A program made the translations under genes and the position numbers. This document shows, piece after piece, positions 1 through 7,444 of a stretch of 64,000 nt of DNA. The stretch is from Chitinophagaceae bacterium UBA1953 (GTDB taxonomy: Bacteria; Bacteroidota; Bacteroidia; Chitinophagales; Chitinophagaceae). Positions within the stretch are counted from its first letter, which is position 1, and each line of letters opens with the position of its first letter. The notes below the pieces were generated by a model, which was not told the origin of the DNA, ran no database searches, and saw nothing but the letters and a program-made list of their open reading frames with translations. The stretch covers positions 124,001 to 188,000 of the forward strand of contig DDEN01000022.1 of assembly GCA_002336115.1 (NCBI GenBank), given 5' to 3'.

Positions 1-840
1 CACTGATTTTGCTGCAAGCGCCATGTTGATTGATGCCCTTGGCGATCCACCGTAAGCAATCAACGATTTAAGACTGCCTAATCCAACCTGGTCGGGTTTG
101 CGGGTAGCAAATACAATATCCAGAATATAATTTTCAATTTTTTCGTCCATATAAATGGTTCGTGCAAGATCTCTTGCATCCATCACTTCTTTTATTGACA
201 CAACCGGATTGATTGATGCCGCCGCATTCTGTTGCGTATTCTGCCGAATGATTAATTGCTCCTCTTCTTTTTTGGGATAATCAATCACCACCTTCAGCAT
301 AAAACGATCCTGTTGTGCTTCAGGAAGCGGATAAGTTCCCTCCTGCTCCAGCGGGTTTTGTGTTGCAAGCACAAGAAAAGGTTCTTCAAGCTTATATGTG
401 TTTTCTCCAATAGTTACCTGACGCTCCTGCATGGCTTCGAGCAAAGCACTCTGCACTTTTGCCGGAGCCCGGTTAATTTCATCGGCCAGAACAAAATTGG
501 CGAAGATGGGGCCACGCCGTACAAAAAATTCATTGCGTTGCTGGTTGTAAATCATAGTGCCAATTACATCAGCAGGCAGCATATCGGGAGTAAACTGGAT
601 GCGGCTGAACTTTGCATTAATTGCCTGCGAAAGCGTTTTTATGGTAAGGGTTTTGGCAAGTCCGGGTACCCCTTCCAGTAAAATATGGCCATTACCGAGC
701 AAACCCACCAGCAGCCGGTCAACCATGTATTGCTGCCCAACAAGTACTTTACCAACTTCTGCCCTTAACCTGTCTAAAAAGGAACCGGCATATTGAATTT
801 TATCATTCAGAACTTTTATATCCTCAGCGGTTTTTAACAT
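1..840 (-). CDS. MoxR-family AAA+ ATPase (partial, C-terminus outside window)
   Basis: The minus-strand frame opens at an ATG at 840 and runs off the left edge, giving 280 residues without a stop. It begins MLKTAEDIKVLNDKI and carries a Walker A-like segment (LLEGVPGLAKT), then PDMLPADVIGT, a Walker B-type segment (FVLADEINRAPAKVQSALLEAM) and the sensor region VLATQNPLEQEGTYPLPEAQ, all typical of MoxR/RavA-type AAA+ ATPases. Known members act as chaperone-like ATPases that mature metalloenzymes or VWA-domain partners, often next to DUF58 and VWA genes. The partner genes would lie to the left and cannot be seen. The missing part is the C-terminal lid. No convincing -7 box was found in front of the start. 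The family call is secure; the substrate is unknown. Confidence 0.93.
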   Translation of the reverse strand, partial: MLKTAEDIKVLNDKIQYAGSFLDRLRAEVGKVLVGQQYMVDRLLVGLLGNGHILLEGVPGLAKTLTIKTLSQAINAKFSRIQFTPDMLPADVIGTMIYNQQRNEFFVRRGPIFANFVLADEINRAPAKVQSALLEAMQERQVTIGENTYKLEEPFLVLATQNPLEQEGTYPLPEAQQDRFMLKVVIDYPKKEEEQLIIRQNTQQNAAASINPVVSIKEVMDARDLARTIYMDEKIENYILDIVFATRKPDQVGLGSLKSLIAYGGSPRASINMALAAKSV

Positions 841-1029
841 GTTATGTCTGTTTAGGTCGTGAAAATACAATCCCGTTTTGATCAGGGAAAATCATTTTAT
901 AAACGGTTAAGTATAAAAAACATTGGCTTGTTTGCAAAAATGAGGCCGAAGAAGAGATATCGGTTGCCGGCTACAGGTAATAGAAACGCTGATGCTGCTG
1001 ATTAAGCAGATGAAAACCGATTGTTATAA

Positions 1030-1060
1030 GGGTTGCCAACCTTTGAAAGGTTGGCAACCC
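1030..1060. repeat. Perfect 31-nt palindrome, REP-like
   Basis: Two 15-nt arms (1030-1044 and 1046-1060) are exact reverse complements around a single G at 1045. The arm reads GGGTTGCCAACCTTT. It lies in the 488-bp gap between moxR and the 1329 gene. No T-run follows on either strand, so a plain intrinsic terminator is unlikely. The form resembles dispersed palindromic (REP-type) elements of Bacteroidota genomes. Copy number cannot be judged from this window, where I saw no second copy. Confidence 0.75.
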
Positions 1061-1120
1061 TGCATGATTGTAATATTATAGAAGTAAAGGGTACCGGGAG
1101 AGCTGGTATCTGTCTCCACG

Positions 1121-1160
1121 CTGTTACACTACTGTTACATAACTGTTACGATTCTGTTAC
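1121..1160. repeat. Four CTGTTAC heptamers at exact 11-bp period
   Basis: CTGTTAC occurs at 1121-1127, 1132-1138, 1143-1149 and 1154-1160. Each copy is separated by four variable bases, so the starts are exactly 11 bp apart, close to one helical turn. This is too short and regular to be a CRISPR. It could be an iteron-like protein-binding array or a dispersed repeat. It lies 169 bp upstream of the preferred start of the 1329 gene. The rest of 841-1328 shows no gene. Confidence 0.7.
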
Positions 1161-1315
1161 TGCTCTGCAAAGTCTCCCTGATTTTTCAGTTTTTGCAAAA
1201 AGCGGTTGACTTTTAGTTTTGAAATGATCGGAGATCATTTGCATAGCTCTGCGGAGTTTGGAAATTTAGAGGAGATGATATTCATTGTTTTTGAATCATC
1301 ACGTTTTTTCTCATT

Positions 1316-1323
1316 TATCTTTG
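1316..1323 (+). promoter_or_regulatory. Possible -7 box TATCTTTG
   Basis: TATCTTTG matches the Bacteroidota sigma-ABfr -7 consensus TAnnTTTG. A TTTG lies 22 bp upstream (1290-1293), slightly longer than the usual spacing. The box ends five bases before the preferred ATG at 1329, so the transcript would be nearly leaderless if this box is used. Confidence 0.4.
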
Positions 1324-1328
1324 CTTTT

Positions 1329-1673
1329 ATGGATGCAGGCAATGATTTATTTGTACGGTGGATGAAGCTGGAAGAAAAACTAATTGAACGGTTTGGTAAA
1401 AAGCCCGATCTGGAAGCGGTACTTTTCCTGATCGGCATCCAGGAGTTTGGGCAAATACGTGAAAAATATACCAAGGAACAAAAGCAGGATTTAATTCATG
1501 TAGCCGTTTGCTCACTTCTCTCACAAAGCGGTTATTTTGAATTTGAACAAACTGATGATGAAGGATGGCCACATTTTAAACAACTGAAAGCAATGCCAGC
1601 CATAAGCTTAAAAGAACAGGAAGATTTTATTAAAGATCATGTGTTGCTGTATTTTGAGCAGAGCGGGTTTTGA
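1329..1673 (+). CDS. Small hypothetical protein, 114 aa
   Basis: A 114-residue, soluble, acidic protein beginning MDAGNDLFVRWMKLEEKLIERF. The open frame extends upstream to a TTG at 1206, but the extra 41 residues are hydrophobic and irregular, and a -7-like box lies immediately before the ATG at 1329, so that start is preferred. There is no signal peptide or membrane segment. The sequence is mostly helical, with a conserved-looking core (KKPDLEAVLFLIGIQEFG). I do not recognise a named domain; it resembles small conserved proteins of unknown function in Chitinophagaceae. It stands alone on the plus strand between moxR and a cyclophilin gene, followed by degenerate repeat DNA rather than a terminator. 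Confidence 0.7.
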   Translation: MDAGNDLFVRWMKLEEKLIERFGKKPDLEAVLFLIGIQEFGQIREKYTKEQKQDLIHVAVCSLLSQSGYFEFEQTDDEGWPHFKQLKAMPAISLKEQEDFIKDHVLLYFEQSGF

Positions 1674-1680
1674 AAAAGAT

Positions 1681-1745
1681 TGCTCACAGATTACGCAGAT
1701 AAACACAGATTATTTTCAACACAAAGACACTGAGAACATAGAGGG
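1681..1745. repeat. Degenerate dispersed intergenic repeat
   Basis: This stretch contains CACAGATTACGCAGAT, CACAGATT and CACAAAGACACTGAGA, imperfect short-period units of a kind seen between genes elsewhere in this window (26465-26593, 28274-28351, 32240-32311). No coding potential was seen. The repeat class is assigned by similarity of wording only. Confidence 0.45.
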
Positions 1746-1942
1746 AAATACTTCTGAACTCTTCGTCTTTCCGGCACAGCTTACTTTGCAACGGAAATAG
1801 GATAAGATGTAAAAAATCCCCCTTTTTTATGAAAACTTCCTGTGCTTCAGTGGCAAAAAAATATTTACCCCCGGCTTCTTCATCAACCATTCTTTTTTTC
1901 TTTGTAACTCTTCCAACCTTCGTGGCTCAAAAAAACAATCAC

Positions 1943-2605
1943 ATGAAACAACTCATCCTGTTTATTTCTTTTTTATTTCTGCTTACATCTGCAGAAGCCA
2001 AAAAAAGAAAAGTAAAAATTGTAACCACTAAAGGAACCATTGTGGTGTTGCTGAGTGATAAAACTCCCAAACACCGGGATAACTTTATCAAACTGGTGAA
2101 ACAACACTTTTACGACAGTATTTTATTTCACCGTGTTATTAAAGATTTTATGATTCAGGCAGGCGACCCCGACACAAAAAAATCGGTGGCAGGGGCAAGA
2201 TATGGAGAAGGTGGGCTGAATTATACTATACCGGCCGAGTTTGACACTTCGCTTTTTCACAAAAGAGGAGTATTGGCTGCAGCACGGGATAACAATCCTG
2301 CAAAAGCAAGCAGCAGTTGCCAGTTTTACATTGTTCAGGGAAAAACGTTTACCGACAGTTCATTGGACATTGTTGAAGTAAAGAGACTGGGTGGAAGAAG
2401 AATACCGCCATACCAGAGAAAAATATACAAAACCATTGGTGGCGCTCCGCATCTTGACCGGAATTATACCATTTTTGGCGAAGTGGTAAAGGGAATAGGG
2501 GTGGTTGACCGAATTGCAAATGTTGAAAGAGACCAATATGACCGGCCAAAAGAAGATATACGTATTATTAAAATGCGATTGAAAAAGAAATTTTTATTTT
2601 TCTGA
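1943..2605 (+). CDS. Peptidyl-prolyl cis-trans isomerase, cyclophilin type, secreted
   Basis: A 220-residue protein starting at the ATG at 1943 (MKQLILFISFLFLLTSAEA), a Sec signal peptide of about 19 residues; an upstream in-frame ATG at 1829 would bury this signal, so it was rejected. The mature part is a cyclophilin fold: KIVTTKGTIVVLLSDKTPKH, FYDSILFHRVIKDFMIQAGDP, then CQFYIVQGKTF and YTIFGEVVKGIGVVDRIA. These match the catalytic Arg and binding-pocket motifs of the family. An extra loop of about 35 residues (SLDIVEVKRLGGRRIPPY and following) sits between the FYIVQ and FGEV motifs, as in several Bacteroidota homologues. The likely role is isomerising prolyl bonds of exported proteins in the periplasm. 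gcvH follows 49 bp downstream. Confidence 0.92.
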   Translation: MKQLILFISFLFLLTSAEAKKRKVKIVTTKGTIVVLLSDKTPKHRDNFIKLVKQHFYDSILFHRVIKDFMIQAGDPDTKKSVAGARYGEGGLNYTIPAEFDTSLFHKRGVLAAARDNNPAKASSSCQFYIVQGKTFTDSSLDIVEVKRLGGRRIPPYQRKIYKTIGGAPHLDRNYTIFGEVVKGIGVVDRIANVERDQYDRPKEDIRIIKMRLKKKFLFF

Positions 2606-2654
2606 TTCATAGAAATCATTCAATTTAGCAGCGCTCAAATTAAAACAAACAATC

Positions 2655-3032
2655 ATGAATTTTCCAGAAAATCTCCGTTATACAAAAGATCACGAATGGA
2701 TAAGCCTCGAAGGCAATGTTGCAACTATTGGTATTACTGATTTTGCACAAAGGGAGCTGGGCGATATTGTATATGTTGATATTAACACTGTTGGCAAACT
2801 GCTGAATGCTGAAGAAATTTTTGGTACAGTTGAAGCAGTTAAAACTGTGAGTGATTTGTTTTTGCCGGTTGCCGGCACAATTACCGAAGTAAACAGTTCG
2901 CTGAACGATAAGCCCGAAGCCGTAAACAATGACCCTTATGGTGAAGGATGGATGATTAAAATGACTGTTAATAACCCTGCCGATATAGAAGCATTGATGG
3001 ACGCAGCAGCTTATGCATCCTCAGTTGAATAA
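2655..3032 (+). CDS. gcvH: Glycine cleavage system H protein
   Basis: A 125-residue protein, the usual length. It shows the opening LRYTKDHEWISLEG and the lipoylation motif GTVEAVKTVSDLF, with the acceptor lysine at residue 63, followed by the PVAGTITEVN strand and the C-terminal NDPYGEGWMIKM. The H protein carries the aminomethyl intermediate on its lipoyl arm between the P, T and L proteins of the glycine cleavage complex; none of those partners is in this window. The stop codon overlaps the start of the VanZ-like gene by one base (TAATG), so the two are probably translationally coupled. Confidence 0.97.
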   Translation: MNFPENLRYTKDHEWISLEGNVATIGITDFAQRELGDIVYVDINTVGKLLNAEEIFGTVEAVKTVSDLFLPVAGTITEVNSSLNDKPEAVNNDPYGEGWMIKMTVNNPADIEALMDAAAYASSVE

Positions 3033-3421
3033 TGAAGATTCCCTTTCAACAATATCTTTCAACAAAATGGCCGGCCATATTATGGTCGGTTTTTGTTTTT
3101 ATTTTACTGGCAATGCCCATGTCGTTTTTTCCGCATGAGCGCAAGCTTTCAGTGAGCCAGCTTGATAAAATTGTTCATATCCTGCTTTTTGCAGTTTTAT
3201 CTTTTTTATGGACTGTTTATCTTAAAAAGAAGTACCAGGGGCAGTTTAAATTTAAAAAAAAGGTTATTCTCGTTTTTTTTCTTACTGTCGCTTTTGGAAT
3301 TGCAATGGAATATGTGCAGTTATATACAGGCCGGGATTTTGACGTGTGGGATATGGTTGCCGATGCAGTTGGTTCATTTACAGGTATTTCAGTGTTTGTA
3401 ATAAAAAACAAACCCCGGTAG
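3032..3421 (+). CDS. VanZ-like family membrane protein
   Basis: A 129-residue protein with about four hydrophobic segments and the VanZ-like pattern: DKIVHILLFAVLSFLW early on, then GIAMEYVQLYTGRDFDVWDMVADAVGS. The charged residues inside the membrane segments (D, H, E, Q, R, D) are the conserved ones. VanZ-like proteins are small inner-membrane proteins; the founding member gives low-level teicoplanin resistance, but most have no known role. The start overlaps the gcvH stop by one base. The stop codon lies in the loop of a GC-rich hairpin (3412-3431), which may end the transcript. Confidence 0.85.
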   Translation: MKIPFQQYLSTKWPAILWSVFVFILLAMPMSFFPHERKLSVSQLDKIVHILLFAVLSFLWTVYLKKKYQGQFKFKKKVILVFFLTVAFGIAMEYVQLYTGRDFDVWDMVADAVGSFTGISVFVIKNKPR

Positions 3422-3473
3422 AAACCGGGGTCGAAACCAAAACTAACTGCTTATGAGAAAAAATTGTATTTAA
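3412..3473 (+). repeat. Hairpin-plus-tail unit, copy 1
   Basis: A 7-bp perfect stem (ACCCCGG 3412-3418, CCGGGGT 3425-3431) is followed two bases later by a 28-nt tail (3434-3461) that recurs exactly at 3598-3625. The tail begins AAACCAAAACTAACTGCTT and contains ATGAGAAAA. The ATG at 3453 opens only a six-codon frame (MRKNCI, stop 3471-3473). The hairpin overlaps the stop of the VanZ-like gene. It may serve as its terminator, or the unit may be a structured RNA or a duplicated 5' leader. Confidence 0.6.
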
Positions 3474-3571
3474 CATTATTGTGCAAAGCTCGTTTATTAT
3501 TTTTTTAAAAAGAAGCAATGCTTTGTTAATTCTTTGTGCAAACGTTTTCATAAGCCAAAAACTTAAAATAG

Positions 3572-3664
3572 GGTCTCCCGAAAAATCGGGAGACCGTAAA
3601 CCAAAACTAACTGCTTATGAGAAAATTGACTGCTTTAAAGAACTTATATAATATGAGACGCTAA
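3572..3664 (+). repeat. Hairpin-plus-tail unit, copy 2
   Basis: A 10-bp perfect stem (GGTCTCCCGA 3572-3581, TCGGGAGACC 3586-3595, AAAA loop) is followed by the same 28-nt tail at 3598-3625. The stem sequence differs from copy 1 but its place relative to the tail is the same. Here the ATG at 3617 opens a 15-codon frame (MRKLTALKNLYNMRR, stop 3662-3664). The rest of 3422-3835 is AT-rich and shows no gene. Confidence 0.6.
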
Positions 3665-3835
3665 ACATGCTTTTTGGTTTGCTCTTCTTCTGTTAAAGAT
3701 TTCTAAAAGCCTTTTTTGTCTCACTAACTTACATCTTTCTAAAACCATGCCACGCTTACTTACATTACCGGCAATTTTTAGTATCGTTTTAAAATGATGC
3801 CTGTTTGTTACTGATAAACAATTTTTTATTACACC

Positions 3836-4774
3836 CTATTTTACTTTAGCTGCAATTGCTTTTGCATCATCCTGTAATGAAGAACAGCCCATTGAGGTTT
3901 TGCCAGTCCACCATTTGCCAACAGGCTGGTAATAAGATACGCCCATAATCGGGGCTTCTCCATTACCACCAGGATTATATTCGGCAAGGAAGTTACAATT
4001 TGAATCGTATGAGGATTGGTGATATAAACCCAAGGTATGTCCTGTTTCATGAGAGGTTGCCTCCCAGTTATATTTTTGATTATAACCCAATGCTTTCGAG
4101 AATACAAAACCAGGAATGTCTAAACCCCAGCCAAAGCTGCCAATATAAGAAACACCCCCTGCACCCGGATACCAGGAATTGTTTTCAGTTATGATAATGC
4201 GTTGCCTTTTAGCAGGCAGAACCGACAAGTAAACTGTTGAATCTGTTGTAATGATAATGTTGGCGAATACAGCAAAATCGCTTTTCACTTCTGTAACAAT
4301 ATTTGCAATTTCGGTGGCTGTAAATCCGGATGGAGTACAAATGATCGGAATGCCGCTGTTCCAGTAGGGCGAGTTAACAGTTTGCCCGTCAAAATCAAGA
4401 TAAACAACCCATGAAGATGCAGTTACTGAAACAGAAGTCAAAGTGGTAACCGTTGAAGCTTCGCAGGCATCTCCTATACCATCTTTATCCGCATCTGCCT
4501 GATCGGGGTTGTAAGATAAAGGGCAATTATCTTTTGTATCAGGAACGCCATCTTTATCGGTATCTTTTCCACGTAAACCAAGTGTTGACGGGTCATTTAA
4601 TTCCCCCCTTCTGACACCGTTGTAAACACCTTTAAGAAAATCACATTTTTCAAGTTTTACCTGAACCTGATTAAGATTTGTTTGTTGATTTGTTAAAGTG
4701 GATTGTACAGAATCTTGCTTCTTACAGGAAACAAACACAAGCAGTAATACTGCATAAAGGATTAACCTTTTCAT
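3836..4774 (-). CDS. Lipoprotein with thrombospondin type-3 repeats and metzincin-like protease domain
   Basis: 312 residues from the ATG at 4774; a longer frame starts at 4828 but would hide the lipoprotein signal MKRLILYAVLLLVFVSCKK, with the lipidated Cys at residue 17. Residues about 71-105 form calcium-binding TSP3 repeats (DTDKDGVPDTKDNCP, DADKDGIGDACE). The C-terminal half has the zinc motif HETGHTLGLYH (His242, Glu243, His246, His252), an exact HExxHxxGxxH, followed by a Met-turn-like PIMGVSYY. Metzincins with this layout are secreted or surface zinc endopeptidases. The gene stands alone, with prfA behind it on the same strand about 200 bp away. The substrate is unknown; cell-surface placement is inferred from the lipobox. 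Confidence 0.85.
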   Translation of the reverse strand: MKRLILYAVLLLVFVSCKKQDSVQSTLTNQQTNLNQVQVKLEKCDFLKGVYNGVRRGELNDPSTLGLRGKDTDKDGVPDTKDNCPLSYNPDQADADKDGIGDACEASTVTTLTSVSVTASSWVVYLDFDGQTVNSPYWNSGIPIICTPSGFTATEIANIVTEVKSDFAVFANIIITTDSTVYLSVLPAKRQRIIITENNSWYPGAGGVSYIGSFGWGLDIPGFVFSKALGYNQKYNWEATSHETGHTLGLYHQSSYDSNCNFLAEYNPGGNGEAPIMGVSYYQPVGKWWTGKTSMGCSSLQDDAKAIAAKVK

Positions 4775-4972
4775 TGATATTGGATTTAGATATGGATATT
4801 TAATAATTGAACCGCTGTTTTTAACCAACTGTTCAATTACCTTGGTTTTTCAAGAGTAAAATTAGAGAAGGAATGAATTTTTAAGGATGCTTAACAACTC
4901 ATTTGTTTCAAAAATGGTTGCATAATTCTAACAAGTGTCAATAGAGTTTCCTTAGAAAATAAGTGTTTTTAC

Positions 4973-6034
4973 TTATTGTTGGGTTAATTTCTCAGCATTT
5001 TCTGCAAATTGAAGTGCATCTATCAACTCTTCAATTTCGCCATTGAGCACAGCATCAAGGTTGTAAAGTGTAAGGCCAATCCGATGATCTGTTACACGGC
5101 CTTGTGGAAAGTTGTAGGTTCTGATTTTTGCTGAGCGGTCGCCGGTGCTAACAAGGCTTTTGCGTTGGCGGGCAATTTCTTCTTCCTGTTTACGTACCTG
5201 TTCTTCATACAAACGGGTGCGTAACATCTGCATAGCTTTTTCCCTGTTGGCAAGCTGAGTACGCTCTGTTTGGCAAATAACAACTGTACCCGTAGGAATA
5301 TGCGTTAGCATTACTTTCGTTTCAACTTTGTTTACGTTCTGACCACCTGCCCCTCCACTTCGTGCGGTTTCCATTTTTACATCACTTTCTCTTAATTCAA
5401 AATCAATTTCCTCTGCTTCGGGCATTACTGCAACAGTGGCCGCACTTGTGTGTACTCGACCGCTTGTTTCTGTTTGAGGCACACGCTGCACCCGATGAAC
5501 ACCACTTTCAAACTTTAAGGTGCCATACACATCATCACCTGTAACCTCAAGCTGTACTTCTTTGTAACCACCAACGGTTCCTTCACTTTCACTGAGAATA
5601 GCTGTTTTCCAACCACGCCGTTCGCAAAATTTAATATACATGCGTAACAAATCGCCGGCAAATAAACTAGCTTCATCACCACCTGTACCGGCACGCACTT
5701 CCATAATCACATTCTTATCATCCTGCGGATCTTTGGGAATGAGTAATTGCCTGATGTGTTTTTCAAGCTGTTCCTTTTTTTCTTCAAGCAACGGCAGTTC
5801 TTCTTTAGCAAGTTCACGAAGCTCCTCATCACTTCCGTTTAAAGCATCCCTGTAACTTTCCACATCATTCAGCACTTCCAAATAATCTTTCTGAGCATGC
5901 ACAACTTTTTCCAGGCTGCGGTATTCTTTACTCAGCGCAGAAAACTTCTGGTTGTTGCCAACAATTTCAGGGTTGGTAAGTGCTACACCAACTTCATCAA
6001 ATCTTGCTTTTATTGCTTCTAATTTATCCAGCAT
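4973..6034 (-). CDS. prfA: Peptide chain release factor 1
   Basis: 353 residues from the ATG at 6034 (MLDKLEAIKARF); the in-frame ATG six codons upstream adds MGNGDF, which family members lack. The catalytic GGQ motif is at residues 230-232 inside SGGAGGQNVNK, and the stop-codon recognition motif is PQT (186-188). PxT marks RF1, reading UAA and UAG, rather than RF2 (SPF). No internal frameshift site is seen, as expected for RF1. It releases the finished peptide from the ribosome. It is divergent from the amidohydrolase gene across 166 bp. A weak stem (4958-4977) overlaps the stop codon and may aid termination. Confidence 0.98.
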   Translation of the reverse strand: MLDKLEAIKARFDEVGVALTNPEIVGNNQKFSALSKEYRSLEKVVHAQKDYLEVLNDVESYRDALNGSDEELRELAKEELPLLEEKKEQLEKHIRQLLIPKDPQDDKNVIMEVRAGTGGDEASLFAGDLLRMYIKFCERRGWKTAILSESEGTVGGYKEVQLEVTGDDVYGTLKFESGVHRVQRVPQTETSGRVHTSAATVAVMPEAEEIDFELRESDVKMETARSGGAGGQNVNKVETKVMLTHIPTGTVVICQTERTQLANREKAMQMLRTRLYEEQVRKQEEEIARQRKSLVSTGDRSAKIRTYNFPQGRVTDHRIGLTLYNLDAVLNGEIEELIDALQFAENAEKLTQQ

Positions 6035-6167
6035 AAAATCTCCGTTACCCAAAAGGATGTTTAAATCTTAAATTTCCCTTGTGATTTATTGTTGATTTTG
6101 GTCAAGGGGAACTTCAATAAATTTTTCGATCATCATGTTTGTAACTAAAAGGATGAAAAATTTATTT

Positions 6168-6175
6168 TACGTTTG
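6168..6175 (+). promoter_or_regulatory. -7 box TACGTTTG
   Basis: An exact TAnnTTTG match 25 bp before the amidohydrolase ATG. A TTTG lies at 6138-6141, 26 bp upstream, longer than the usual 19-21. It probably drives the amidohydrolase gene. Confidence 0.5.
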
Positions 6176-6200
6176 AGCGGCAAATTTAAAGTTTTAATTC

Positions 6201-7376
6201 ATGCAGTACAGGAAATTCAAGGCAGTCCGGTTGTTTGATGGTTACGATTTCAGAAATGAAGATGCGGTGCTTATTGCTACTGCTGATGGTACAATACAGG
6301 ATATTGTACCGGGTAATGAAGCCGGTGATGATATTGAATATTTTAATGGCATACTATCACCCGGATTAATAAACTGTCATTGCCATTTAGAACTGAGCCA
6401 CTTAAAAAATGTTATTCCACCGCATACCGGCTTAATCGATTTTTTATGTTCGGTTGTAACCAAACGAGGTTTTGATGCTGCAACCATTCAGCATGAAATT
6501 GTAAAAGCAGAAAAAGAAATGCTCGATAACGGTATTGTTGCCGTGGGCGATATTGGCAATACTGCCGATACTGCTTTTGTAAAAAGCAAAAGCAGTATTT
6601 ACTGGCAGACTTTTGTAGAAGTGCTTTGCTTCAGGGATGAAAAAGCGGATGAACGAATTGCTGAGTTTAAAAAGATAGCTGAACAAATAGAATCATCGCT
6701 TCGTATTTCTGAAAGACCACATCGTACATCATTGGTTCCGCATGCTCCATACAGTATTTCGCCTAAAACATTTCAATTGATCAATCAAGCAACTGCCGGG
6801 CAAATTATTTCAATACATAACCAGGAACATCCTGCAGAAAATGTTTTATACGAAACAGGCAAAGGTGATTTTTTAAAGCTATTCCATACTTTTGGAATGG
6901 AAGGCTCGCCATTACCTGTTACAGGGAAAAGTACCCTTCGTTCTTATCTTCCATATTTCAATCAAGGGCAAACAATTTTTCTTGTTCATAATACAGCAAC
7001 AACAGAAGAAGAAATTATCTGGGCAAACGAATACGCAGCTTCTGCAGGAATAAATCTTGTTTATTGCCTGTGTATTAATGCCAACCTTTACATTGAAAAC
7101 AAAACACCTCCAGTTGATCTTTTGCTTAAACATAATTGCCATATTGTTTTGGGAACTGACAGTTACAGCAGCAATTGGCAACTCAGCATAGCAAAAGAAA
7201 TGGAATCATTATTTCAGCACACAAAAGTTACAACAGAACAAGCTTTGCAAATGGCAACTATCAACGGAGCAAAAGCATTGCAATGGGATTCCAGTCTGGG
7301 TAGTTTTGAAAAAGGGAAAAAGCCGGGAGTTGTTTTGCTCAATGATGATTTGAGTGAATCAAAACGAATTATCTGA
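6201..7376 (+). CDS. Amidohydrolase-family (ATZ/TRZ/cytosine-deaminase-like) enzyme
   Basis: 391 residues of the metal-dependent amidohydrolase fold: an N-terminal beta-sandwich strand set, the metal motif HCH at residues 60-62 (GLINCHCHLELSH), VPHAPYSISP, the metal His in SIHNQEHPAEN, and LGTDSYSSNW near the C-terminus with the catalytic Asp. This set is seen in deaminases of the chlorohydrolase/SAH-deaminase group. In several Bacteroidota, enzymes of this type have been proposed to deaminate aminodeoxyfutalosine in menaquinone synthesis, but nothing in the neighbourhood supports that here. It has its own -7 box and is divergent from prfA. The fold is certain; the substrate is not. Confidence 0.85.
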   Translation: MQYRKFKAVRLFDGYDFRNEDAVLIATADGTIQDIVPGNEAGDDIEYFNGILSPGLINCHCHLELSHLKNVIPPHTGLIDFLCSVVTKRGFDAATIQHEIVKAEKEMLDNGIVAVGDIGNTADTAFVKSKSSIYWQTFVEVLCFRDEKADERIAEFKKIAEQIESSLRISERPHRTSLVPHAPYSISPKTFQLINQATAGQIISIHNQEHPAENVLYETGKGDFLKLFHTFGMEGSPLPVTGKSTLRSYLPYFNQGQTIFLVHNTATTEEEIIWANEYAASAGINLVYCLCINANLYIENKTPPVDLLLKHNCHIVLGTDSYSSNWQLSIAKEMESLFQHTKVTTEQALQMATINGAKALQWDSSLGSFEKGKKPGVVLLNDDLSESKRII

Positions 7377-7444
7377 TAGATGAATGTTTTGAATAAACCT
7401 CTGTGTTTCTCATCTCTCTCTTCATTATTTCTCTGTGTTAAAAC

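Noticed and set aside
256..796. Plus-strand open frames opposite moxR
   Set aside because: They are antisense to a gene with clear AAA+ motifs and show no protein-like pattern.
1030..1060. Palindrome as an intrinsic terminator
   Set aside because: No T-run on either strand, and it is far from the ends of both neighbouring genes.
1121..1160. CTGTTAC array as a CRISPR
   Set aside because: Units of 7 bp with 4-bp spacers are far too short, and there are no cas genes.
1206..1328. TTG-initiated N-terminal extension of the 1329 gene
   Set aside because: The extra 41 residues are irregular and a promoter-like box lies inside them, directly before the ATG at 1329.
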